From: Chloroflexota bacterium
Lineage (GTDB): Bacteria > Chloroflexota > Dehalococcoidia > Lucifugimonadales > Australimonadaceae
Assembly (NCBI GenBank): GCA_026713505.1
Contig: JAPOOH010000323.1
Span: 1 to 9,069, forward strand
Direction of reading: 5' to 3'
DNA length: 9,069 bases
Shown here: piece after piece, positions 1 to 5,977 of the stretch
Layout: each line of letters opens with the position of its first letter
How positions within the stretch are numbered: the stretch's first letter is position 1
Program-made: the position numbers and the translations under genes
The notes under the pieces: generated by a model
Seen by the model: the letters and a program-made list of their open reading frames with translations, nothing else
Told to the model about the DNA's origin: nothing
The model's database searches: none

Positions 1-2
1 CC

Positions 3-434
3 ACGCAGATCTACACCACCTCCTCCCCGCCCCCGCCCGACGGCACGCTGGACGACGTGACGGGCGAGACCCCTTTCCCCCGCCACGTCGTGCGGGACGA
101 GAACGGAGACTTCCACCTGGAGACCTTCCCGAGCCAGGACGAGATGGCCTGGGAGACGCAGGGCCCGATAGCGAACCGCACCGTCGAGCGGCTGGGCGTC
201 TCGGACATGGGGATCGCGATCTGGCGGCGGATGCTCCACGAGCAGATCAAGATCGTGCAGGACGGCGGCGACCCGATGTGCGTGTTCCGCACCTACGACG
301 GGATCATCGACATCGGCCCGTCGAGGGAGTGGAACGGCGAGCGGTACGTGCCGAAGGCCTGGGAGGGCTGGGGCGACGGCAGGGTCTGGACGACGCCGAA
401 CGTGTGGCTCGGTCACGAGGCGTTGGCGTCCTAG
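3..434 (+). CDS. Rieske-type ring-hydroxylating oxygenase alpha subunit, 3' end only
   Basis: Open from the left edge (first full codon at 3) to TAG at 432-434, leaving 143 C-terminal residues of a protein whose family is usually about 400-450 long. The stretch AWETQGPIANRTVERLG, followed by GIAIWRRMLHEQIKIVQDGGDPM, is typical of the C-terminal catalytic domain of phthalate-dioxygenase-like Rieske oxygenases. The Asp in SQDEMAWETQ (codon 138-140) sits where this family supplies the carboxylate ligand of the mononuclear iron. The Rieske [2Fe-2S] domain and the two His iron ligands would lie upstream of the window. Such enzymes take electrons from a reductase and insert oxygen into aromatic or related substrates in the cytoplasm; the substrate cannot be read here. 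An internal ATG/GTG start is not needed because the frame is open upstream. The cupin gene follows after 36 bp, so co-transcription is likely. Confidence 0.85.
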   Translation, partial: TQIYTTSSPPPPDGTLDDVTGETPFPRHVVRDENGDFHLETFPSQDEMAWETQGPIANRTVERLGVSDMGIAIWRRMLHEQIKIVQDGGDPMCVFRTYDGIIDIGPSREWNGERYVPKAWEGWGDGRVWTTPNVWLGHEALAS

Positions 435-470
435 GCGGCGCAGATACGGTCAGCAGAGGAGGACCAACCC

Positions 471-1580
471 GTGACTAACGAGCGCAATGAATCCTGGAGG
501 CTGACGCCCTTCGAGCGGTGGGTGCAGGACGAGGGGCTGAAGGTCATCACCCAACACACGGTCCCGGACCTGTTCACAGAGGAACTCGCCCCGTGGGACC
601 GCACCGGCTGCGACGCGGCGCTGCTCGATCTAACGCACCACCCTTCCGAACAGCGCCTCGTGCAGAACCAGGGCGGCATCCGCTACCTGATCGAGATCCC
701 GCCGGGGGGCACGCTCAACCTCGAGCGCCACATGTACGAGGAGATCTTCTACGTGTTGACTGGCCGCGGAGCGACCACGCTCTGGTACGACGGCACGCCC
801 CGGCAGACGTTCGAGTGGCATACCGACAGCGTCTTCGCCATTCCGCTCAACGCCTGGCACCAACTGCACAACGGGAGCGGCACGGAGCCGGTGCGGCTGT
901 ACGCGGCCACGAACATGCCACACATCTTCAACCTGTTCGCCAACGCGGACTTCGTGTTCAACACGCCAAAGGCGTTCCTCGACCGGTTCGACCCCAGCGA
1001 CGAGCTGTACTTCAGCGGACAGACCACGCGCGTAGCCGACCGCCTCATGACCGCCAACTTCATCCCCAGCGTAACGGGGATGTCGTTGGACCAGTGGTCG
1101 TATCGGGGGCCGGGCGCCAACATGTTCGTCATCATGGCCGGGGGACGGTACATCTGCCACGTGTCCGAGTTTCCAACCGCCTCCTACAAGAAGGGGCATG
1201 GATTCGGAGGCGCCGTCCAGGACCCGCGCAGAGGACAGACGACGGATGTGAGCTACCTCTTCCTGACCGGCGAGGGGTACGACCTGCAATGGCCTCCCGG
1301 CGCCCTGCCGGGACCGGACGTGGAATGGACGCGCTGCGAATTCAAGCGAGGGTCCCTCATGTCCAACGGCCACGGCGGGCACCAGCACTTCAACGTGAGC
1401 GACGAGCCAGCCCGCTACCTTGTCTTCCGGGAAGGACATCCGGGCTACGCGGGCGGTGGAGCGCGGGCCGGAGAGGGCCAGGGGCAGATCGAATTCGAGG
1501 ACGAGGACCCACGGATCCGCGAGCTGTTCGATGAGGAATGCGCGACCTGGCGGGCCCGGACCACGGAGCCCGCTTCGTAG
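471..1580 (+). CDS. Bicupin (two-domain cupin) protein, possible dioxygenase-like enzyme
   Basis: 369 residues from a GTG start, chosen because AGAGGAGG (455-462) lies 8 nt upstream; stop TAG at 1578-1580. The first cupin barrel covers about residues 65-150. Its motif 1 reads PPGGTLNLERHMYEEIFYVLTG and motif 2 reads IPLNAWHQLHN, giving likely metal ligands His87, Glu91 and His130. The first His of the usual HxH is Glu85. The second barrel covers about residues 215-325: YKKGH243, an insertion of roughly 15 residues, LTGEGYDLQWP, then GHQHFN (His304, His306), the ending usual in tandem cupins of this type. Related bicupins include gentisate 1,2-dioxygenase-like proteins, but the substrate and even enzymatic activity are not established by the sequence. 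No signal peptide or membrane segment is visible, so it is probably cytoplasmic. It lies directly behind the Rieske oxygenase gene, which suggests a ring-opening or accessory role in the same pathway (inference). Confidence 0.87.
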   Translation: MTNERNESWRLTPFERWVQDEGLKVITQHTVPDLFTEELAPWDRTGCDAALLDLTHHPSEQRLVQNQGGIRYLIEIPPGGTLNLERHMYEEIFYVLTGRGATTLWYDGTPRQTFEWHTDSVFAIPLNAWHQLHNGSGTEPVRLYAATNMPHIFNLFANADFVFNTPKAFLDRFDPSDELYFSGQTTRVADRLMTANFIPSVTGMSLDQWSYRGPGANMFVIMAGGRYICHVSEFPTASYKKGHGFGGAVQDPRRGQTTDVSYLFLTGEGYDLQWPPGALPGPDVEWTRCEFKRGSLMSNGHGGHQHFNVSDEPARYLVFREGHPGYAGGGARAGEGQGQIEFEDEDPRIRELFDEECATWRARTTEPAS

Positions 1581-1610
1581 GACCGGCCACGGGAGCCGCC
1601 ACAGCGGGGA

Positions 1611-1640
1611 TTGACACGCCAATCGTAGCGTCGGTAGGAT
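1611..1640 (+). promoter_or_regulatory. Sigma70-type promoter for leader and molybdoenzyme gene
   Basis: TTGACA at 1611-1616 is a perfect -35 consensus. After 18 bp comes TAGGAT at 1635-1640 (4 of 6 matches to TATAAT). Transcription would begin around 1647-1649, which places the start at or within two bases of the ATG at 1649. The promoter lies 30 bp after the cupin stop, so the molybdoenzyme probably forms its own transcription unit, with possible read-through from upstream. Confidence 0.6.
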
Positions 1641-1648
1641 TGCGCCAG

Positions 1649-1822
1649 ATGTCCAGTCTTCGACGGTCAGAGGTGTCCAAGGTGTCGTTCGTCTGCTTCT
1701 GTTGCAGCTGTTGCGCCGGCGAAGCCAGGGTGTGTTGTTGTATGCACTCCTCCGGCTCGGACACCCCCGCCCCGCACCACACCACAGGTTGCGGGGCTTT
1801 TTCATGCCCCCGCAGCGGATGA
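1649..1822 (+). CDS. Cysteine-rich leader peptide (putative attenuator ORF)
   Basis: A 57-codon ORF, ATG 1649 to TGA 1820-1822. It contains VCFCCSCCAGEARVCCC: eight Cys codons (residues 16, 18, 19, 21, 22, 29, 30, 31) within sixteen, plus Cys48 and Cys53. Most are TGT or TGC in a genome where such codon runs are rare. There is no ribosome binding site; the ATG is about 9 nt after the promoter -10, so initiation may be leaderless. A terminator hairpin follows the Cys run and overlaps the ORF's end. The stop lies 16 nt before the molybdoenzyme start. Short leaderless poly-Cys ORFs are known as cysteine-responsive attenuators in mycobacteria; that this is another case is inference. GTG codons at 1673 and 1682 are alternative starts that still keep all the clustered Cys codons. 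It might instead be chance coding, since the peptide resembles no protein I recognise. Confidence 0.5.
   Translation: MSSLRRSEVSKVSFVCFCCSCCAGEARVCCCMHSSGSDTPAPHHTTGCGAFSCPRSG
1769..1802 (+). terminator. Terminator-like hairpin in the leader (attenuator)
   Basis: GCCCCGCA at 1769-1776 pairs perfectly over 8 bp with TGCGGGGC at 1790-1797 across a 13-nt loop. TTTTT follows at 1798-1802. This is a textbook intrinsic terminator shape, located between a promoter and the gene it serves rather than after a gene. It is 28 nt downstream of the last codon of the Cys cluster, consistent with an attenuator. The right arm also has a second partner downstream. Confidence 0.65.
1788..1816 (+). promoter_or_regulatory. 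Competing (antiterminator-like) hairpin
   Basis: TGCGGGG at 1790-1796, the right arm of the terminator, also pairs with CCCCGCA at 1808-1814, an exact second copy of the left arm. Adding 1789-1815 (U-G) and 1788-1816 gives a 9-bp stem with an 11-nt loop holding the T-run. The two hairpins cannot coexist. This one ends 9 nt before the AGGAGGAG ribosome binding site (1826-1833) and leaves it open. Confidence 0.5.
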
Positions 1823-1838
1823 CACAGGAGGAGTACCC

Positions 1839-2921
1839 ATGGACTCGAAGGCAACCCCCGAAGGCACTCACGTCAAGCCGACGCCGAGCGAACTGTTCTT
1901 CCACCACGACGTCTGCGTGGAGACGCGATGGGAGAACCTGTATGGACGCGGATACCTGACTCCCGAGTCGCTGTTCTACATCCGCAACCACGGCCCGACA
2001 CCGACCATCGACGCCAAGACGTGGCGGCTCAGCGTGGAGGGGCCGGGCGTGGAGAACCCGCTGAGCATCAGCTACGACGAGTTGCTGCGGATGCCGTCGG
2101 TGACGGTGACGCGCTTCATCGAGTGCGCGGGCAACGGGCGCATCTTCTTCAAGGAGTACCGGGGAGAGATGCCCAAGGGCCGGCCCTGGCGCTACGGCTC
2201 CTACGCCGTCGCCGAGTGGACCGGGGTGCCGCTCAGCGAGATCCTGCAGCGCGCCCGCATCAAGCCGACAGCCGTCGACGTTATGCCGACGGGGCTGGAC
2301 GAGGCCGCTGTGGAGCGTCCCATGTCCGTCGCGAAGGCGATGGAGCCCGACACCGTCGTCGCCTACGCGATGAACGGCGACCTCATACCCCCCGACCACG
2401 GCTACCCGGCACGCGTCGTCGTTCCGGGGTGGGTCGGTGTCAACAGCATCAAGTGGGTGGGGAAGATCTACGTGGCGGAAGAGCCCATCTACGTGATGCG
2501 AAACACGGAAGAGTACGTGCTGGAGGGGCCGGACTTTCCGCCCGAGCCTCCGGCCTGGGGCCCCATCCTCACCACGACACCGGTCCGCTCCGGCATCGCG
2601 ATGGCGTGGCCGGGGACGCTGCAGGCCGGCACGCAGGCCATCCGGGGCTTCGCATGGTCCGGTCACGGGAGCATCAGCCGGGTCGAGTGCAGCCTGGACG
2701 ATGGGAAGACGTGGGCCGACGCCTGCATCCAGGAGCCCAACATCCCCAAGGGCGGCTGTCGCTGGGAGTTCATCTGGGACGCAACGCCCGGCGAGCACAC
2801 CATCACGATGCGGGCCACGGACAGCGCGGGGAACACCCAGCCGGAGCCCGACACGATGAAGTGGAACGAGCGGGGCTACGACTTCTGGGCGGCGGTGCCG
2901 CACCCCGTCACGGTGGAGTGA
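1839..2921 (+). CDS. Sulfite-oxidase-family molybdopterin-dependent oxidoreductase
   Basis: 360 residues; ATG chosen because AGGAGGAG (1826-1833) lies 5 nt upstream. The molybdopterin-binding domain covers about residues 50-235. RFIECAGNGR supplies Cys96, the expected thiolate ligand to molybdenum, and YGSYAVAEWTGVPL, HGYPARVVVPGW and GVNSIKW (Lys205) are family signatures for cofactor and oxyanion contacts. The C-terminal part (about 240-355, with FAWSGHGSISRVECSLDDGKTW and ending in RGYDFWAAVPHPV) is the Mo-cofactor dimerisation domain with its immunoglobulin-like fold. There is no cytochrome b5 or heme-binding domain, and neither a Tat nor a Sec signal peptide is seen, so it appears to be a cytoplasmic bare Mo subunit needing an unknown electron acceptor. 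The best-known reaction is sulfite to sulfate, but the family also includes SoxC-like sulfur dehydrogenase subunits and other activities. The Cys-rich leader upstream hints at a link to sulfur amino acid status. Confidence 0.9.
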   Translation: MDSKATPEGTHVKPTPSELFFHHDVCVETRWENLYGRGYLTPESLFYIRNHGPTPTIDAKTWRLSVEGPGVENPLSISYDELLRMPSVTVTRFIECAGNGRIFFKEYRGEMPKGRPWRYGSYAVAEWTGVPLSEILQRARIKPTAVDVMPTGLDEAAVERPMSVAKAMEPDTVVAYAMNGDLIPPDHGYPARVVVPGWVGVNSIKWVGKIYVAEEPIYVMRNTEEYVLEGPDFPPEPPAWGPILTTTPVRSGIAMAWPGTLQAGTQAIRGFAWSGHGSISRVECSLDDGKTWADACIQEPNIPKGGCRWEFIWDATPGEHTITMRATDSAGNTQPEPDTMKWNERGYDFWAAVPHPVTVE

Positions 2922-2943
2922 GGGGCACTCTCTCCGACACTGA

Positions 2944-2969
2944 CGTGGTTCGACACGCTCACCACGAGC
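2944..2969. repeat. Dispersed palindromic repeat, copy 1
   Basis: CGTGGT (2944-2949) and ACCACG (2961-2966) form a 6-bp stem with an 11-nt loop. The unit 2946-2969 matches 7876-7899 at 22 of 24 positions. It lies between the convergent stops of the molybdoenzyme and the amidase. The core TTCGACA-GCT-ACCACGAGC resembles intergenic REP-like repeats common in environmental genomes. There is no T-run, so it is not a classical terminator. Confidence 0.6.
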
Positions 2970-3045
2970 AGACACGATGGGCGGAGCGAAACGGCTCGCG
3001 AACCAGCGGTCCGCAGGGGCCCGCACAGCGACCCACCAGGAATCG

Positions 3046-4542
3046 CTACGGGGTTGATGCGGGCGGCTTGCGATGGTGCGTCGCCTGTTCATATGAGTAG
3101 GCGAGAGCAATCATCGCGCCGTCGCTGTAGGGCCTTCCCACGAAGGTCATCCCGACGGGCAACGACTCCGCGGTGAACCCTATCGGCACCGAGATCGACG
3201 GGACGTAGACCAGGAATGTGTTCATGTGGGTTGCGCCGCGCATGCCCACGAAGGGTGGAATGAATGCGTCCCGGATGAGCGTCGGCTGGTGTTCAGCACT
3301 CTTGTGGACGATGGCATCCAGCTCCAGATCGGCCATGGTCTTCATGAGGTTGAACATGAGCTGCGCCCTGGCCACGAGGTACTCGTGATGCGCCTCCACG
3401 TTCCATGCGCCGATGGACGCCATGCGCTTGTTGAGCACGAGCTCGAAGTCAGGCGCGGCCAGCATTTCCTCACGCGATTTGAACGGGGCCCGGGCACTGC
3501 GTCCGAAGTAGACGTCCCATGCCGGCTCCGCATCAGGGCCGCTCGCCCTCTTTGACAGAAGCTCCTTGAGTTGGGGAATCGTGACCGGATCGACTATCGC
3601 CGTACCCGCTTCCCGAAGCTCCACGACAGCCCTGTCGAATACGGCCGACACCTGCGCGAAATCGTCGGAATCCGGCTCGGTGCCCGCTCCCATGGGCTCA
3701 CGCAGGACACCGATCCTGGCGTTGGCCAGGCTCCCGGCGTCCAGATAACTGACGAACGGTTGCCTCTGGGTGCCCACGCCCATCGCCGTGACGGGGTCCT
3801 CCGGGTCGTAACCGGCGAGAACGTCGAGCAGGGCTGCAGCGTCCGCAACGGTGCGCGTCATGGGCCCCAGCGACGCCTGGACTCCCGGCCACCCTGCATA
3901 GACTCCGCTGCGGCTCACCAGCCCAGCCGTTGGCCGCATCCCGACGATGCTGGTCCAGGCGGACGGTCGACGGATCGACGAGAAGGCCTCCTGGCCGACG
4001 CCAACCGCCCCCAGGTTGGCCGCGATCGCCGCGGCTGTTCCTCCGGACGACCCTCCAACGGTGCGCTCAAGGTCGTAGGGGTTCCGGGTTGAGCCGAACA
4101 GCGAACCATGGGTGTCGCCGCCGCCCATCTCTCCGAGGGTGGCCTTCGCGAGGATGACCGCGCCTGCCCGTTTCAACTGCTCGACGACGAACGCATCGCG
4201 GTCAGGATAGTAGTCCTTGAACAGGACCGACCCCAGGGTCGTGGCCATGCCGGCAACGTCTATCTGGTCCTTCAGGATGACCGGCACGCCGTGGAGCAGG
4301 CCCTTCGGTCCGGAAGCCGCACGCGCGGCATCCAACGCCTCGGCGGACTCGATCGCCTTCGGGTTGATGGCAATGATGGAGTTGATCCCGGGGCCACCGC
4401 GATCGAGCGCCTGGATGCGGTCGAGATAGGTCCGTACAAGCTCAACGGACGAAAGTTCTCCGGCTTCGAATGCCTGGCGGATATCGTCCAGGGTGGTTTC
4501 CACGGTATTCAGCCCTGCGCGCGGTCCTGTGTCCCCTTGCAT
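3046..4542 (-). CDS. Amidase-signature family hydrolase
   Basis: 498 residues on the minus strand, the usual length for amidase-signature enzymes (glutamyl-tRNA amidotransferase A-like, amide and ester hydrolases). The Ser-cisSer-Lys triad can be traced: Lys91 in GVPVILKDQ, the Ser pair 165-166 in the glycine-rich VGGSSGGTAAA, and nucleophile Ser189 in AFSSIRRPS. Here the TGGSIR usual before the nucleophile has become AFSSIR. Domain-typical GMRPTAGLVSRSG and LGPMTRTVADAA follow at about 205-235. The first ten residues (MQGDTGPRAG) precede the usual family start. GAGG lies 6 nt upstream of the ATG and supports the start. No signal peptide or membrane segment is visible. It is a single gene, divergent from the transporter operon and convergent with the molybdoenzyme. 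GatB and GatC partners are absent, so a stand-alone amidase is more likely than a tRNA amidotransferase subunit. The substrate is unknown. Confidence 0.92.
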   Translation of the reverse strand: MQGDTGPRAGLNTVETTLDDIRQAFEAGELSSVELVRTYLDRIQALDRGGPGINSIIAINPKAIESAEALDAARAASGPKGLLHGVPVILKDQIDVAGMATTLGSVLFKDYYPDRDAFVVEQLKRAGAVILAKATLGEMGGGDTHGSLFGSTRNPYDLERTVGGSSGGTAAAIAANLGAVGVGQEAFSSIRRPSAWTSIVGMRPTAGLVSRSGVYAGWPGVQASLGPMTRTVADAAALLDVLAGYDPEDPVTAMGVGTQRQPFVSYLDAGSLANARIGVLREPMGAGTEPDSDDFAQVSAVFDRAVVELREAGTAIVDPVTIPQLKELLSKRASGPDAEPAWDVYFGRSARAPFKSREEMLAAPDFELVLNKRMASIGAWNVEAHHEYLVARAQLMFNLMKTMADLELDAIVHKSAEHQPTLIRDAFIPPFVGMRGATHMNTFLVYVPSISVPIGFTAESLPVGMTFVGRPYSDGAMIALAYSYEQATHHRKPPASTP

Positions 4543-4563
4543 GAACGCCTCGCTTCCCGCCCT

Positions 4564-4612
4564 GGGGTCAGTCCATCAGCCGGTGTGTTCGAAAATCGTC
4601 GCACTTGACCCC
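4564..4612. repeat. Inverted repeat in the divergent promoter region
   Basis: GGGGTCA (4564-4570) and TGACCCC (4606-4612) are perfect 7-bp inverted copies separated by 35 bp. The right half overlaps the -35 box of the transporter promoter, and the left half lies just upstream of the amidase start. This suits an operator bound by a regulator shared by the two divergent genes, but the wide spacing and short arms make chance possible. Confidence 0.3.
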
Positions 4613-4634
4613 GTTTATGTGGCGCAAGTATACT
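4605..4634 (+). promoter_or_regulatory. Promoter of the ABC transporter genes
   Basis: TTGACC (4605-4610, 5 of 6 to consensus) and TATACT (4629-4634, 5 of 6) are separated by 18 bp. Transcription would begin near 4641, leaving about 100 nt of leader before the ATG at 4740. The -10 lies within the perfect palindrome AGTATACT, so it could also serve as a -10 on the minus strand toward the amidase; no good minus-strand -35 is seen. Confidence 0.6.
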
Positions 4635-4739
4635 TCATCGCGCCTTTGATGGAGGTGTTTCGTCGGTTTCACCCAAGGGCAATGCCACTCCAGCCCGCCA
4701 CAACTTGCGCAGAACAGACTGGCTCAGGGAGGTCCGCTG

Positions 4740-5921
4740 ATGAACAGCCGCTTGGTTACGCTCATTATCGTCGCAGCGTCTCTGGCCATGATTCTCGCAG
4801 GATGCGGGGGAGACGACCCTCCGACCGCGACGCCGACCCAGGCGCCAAGCGCCGACGGGGCCGGCTCCGGCTCCGACTTCCAGAGCGAATACGACGCTCT
4901 GGTCGCGGCTGCCCAGGAAGAAGGCGAGATAGTCACGTTCATCTGCTGCGGCGTGGGGCGCGCCGTCGGTAAGATCGCTCCGGTGTTCGAGGAGAAGTTC
5001 GGCATCACGTGGACGAACTCAACCGGGGGGTCCGAGCAACAGGCTGACAAGATCCTCGCCGAGAGAGATGCGGGCAAGTACACGCTGGACGTCTGGATGG
5101 GGGGCATCTCGACCGCAAACGTCCGCCTCATCCCCGGCGGCGTCCTTGCGCCACTGAAGCCACTGCTGTTCTTCCCTGAAGTGGTGGATGAGTCCAACTA
5201 CTACAGCGGCAAGATCGTTTGGATGGACCCCGGCACCCAGGACAGGATCATCCCGTACGGTCTCAACGCGTCCAATGCACCGTTCAGCGTCAATACCGAC
5301 CTTGTGAAGCCGGGGGACATCAACTCCTACTGGGACCTGCTCGAACCTGAGTGGCACGGCAAGATCGTGATGAGGGACCCCAGGAGCGAGAACGTCGGCA
5401 ATACCATGCCGTACTACTACAACCACCCGGACCTCGGCGAGGAGTACATGCGCAGGCTGCTGACCGAAACAGGAGCCGTTATCACCTCCGACGCCCGCCA
5501 GGCTGCGGAGTGGCTGGCCGCCGGTCAATACGCGATCTGCATGTTCGGCTGCAGCCGTGAGGTCGGCTCAGCCCAGGCGGATGGTCTGCCGGTCGAGGCG
5601 GTCTACTCGACGCCGCTCAAGGAAGGAGCGATCGTTGGTGTGGGCGGGTCCACGATGTACGCGGTGGACAATCCTCCCAACCCGAACGCACAGAAGCTGT
5701 TCATCAACTGGTGGCTGACCAAAGAGGGCCAGTACCTCATGCAAAGCACCGACGGCACCAACTCGGTCCGTACCGACATAGCCAAGGACAACGTGCGGGC
5801 GGACAGGGTGATCCGTGACGACGTCGACTACGGATGGCCTGAGAGCAATCCCGACCATGTCCGAAATATCGGCGCCGCCCTCGAGAGGAACAGGGCATTC
5901 CTGGCTGAGATCGGTCTGTAG
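4740..5921 (+). CDS. ABC transporter substrate-binding lipoprotein (extracellular solute-binding family 1, FbpA-like)
   Basis: 393 residues; the ATG is preceded by AGGGAGG (4726-4732) at 7 nt. The N-terminus is a lipoprotein signal: a short basic start, a hydrophobic stretch 5-20, and lipobox ILAGC with Cys22 as the lipidation site. A Thr/Pro/Ser/Gly linker (about 25-45) follows, typical of surface-anchored binding proteins. The body has EYDALVAAAQEEGEIV at the start of lobe 1, VFEEKFGI, TLDVWMGG, and a lobe-2 segment WDLLEPEWHGKIVMRDP, all usual in Fe(III), thiamine and 2-aminoethylphosphonate binding proteins. WWLTKEGQYLMQ is the usual C-terminal motif. It captures a ligand outside the membrane and passes it to the permease encoded 56 bp downstream. 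The ligand is not known: the class includes iron, thiamine, phosphonate and organic anion binders. It also carries an unusual vicinal Cys pair, Cys69-Cys70, and Cys267/Cys271 in ICMFGC. Confidence 0.93.
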   Translation: MNSRLVTLIIVAASLAMILAGCGGDDPPTATPTQAPSADGAGSGSDFQSEYDALVAAAQEEGEIVTFICCGVGRAVGKIAPVFEEKFGITWTNSTGGSEQQADKILAERDAGKYTLDVWMGGISTANVRLIPGGVLAPLKPLLFFPEVVDESNYYSGKIVWMDPGTQDRIIPYGLNASNAPFSVNTDLVKPGDINSYWDLLEPEWHGKIVMRDPRSENVGNTMPYYYNHPDLGEEYMRRLLTETGAVITSDARQAAEWLAAGQYAICMFGCSREVGSAQADGLPVEAVYSTPLKEGAIVGVGGSTMYAVDNPPNPNAQKLFINWWLTKEGQYLMQSTDGTNSVRTDIAKDNVRADRVIRDDVDYGWPESNPDHVRNIGAALERNRAFLAEIGL

Positions 5922-5977
5922 GGCCGCAGGCGTCGCAGTTGTCCGGACGAAACGATAGCGGGATCCCGGTGTAGGAG

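Noticed and set aside
1538..1648. Extending the Cys-rich ORF upstream to ATG 1538
   Set aside because: That start lies inside the end of the cupin gene and upstream of the promoter at 1611-1640. The ATG at 1649 fits the promoter better.
1839..1950. Tat signal peptide or heme domain on the molybdoenzyme
   Set aside because: The N-terminus has no twin-arginine motif or hydrophobic core, and no cytochrome b5-like HPGG motif is present.
630..3110. An 826-codon minus-strand open frame
   Set aside because: It runs antisense across the cupin and the molybdoenzyme, both of which have clear family motifs. Its translation is low in complexity with Arg/Val/His-rich runs typical of GC-rich shadow frames.
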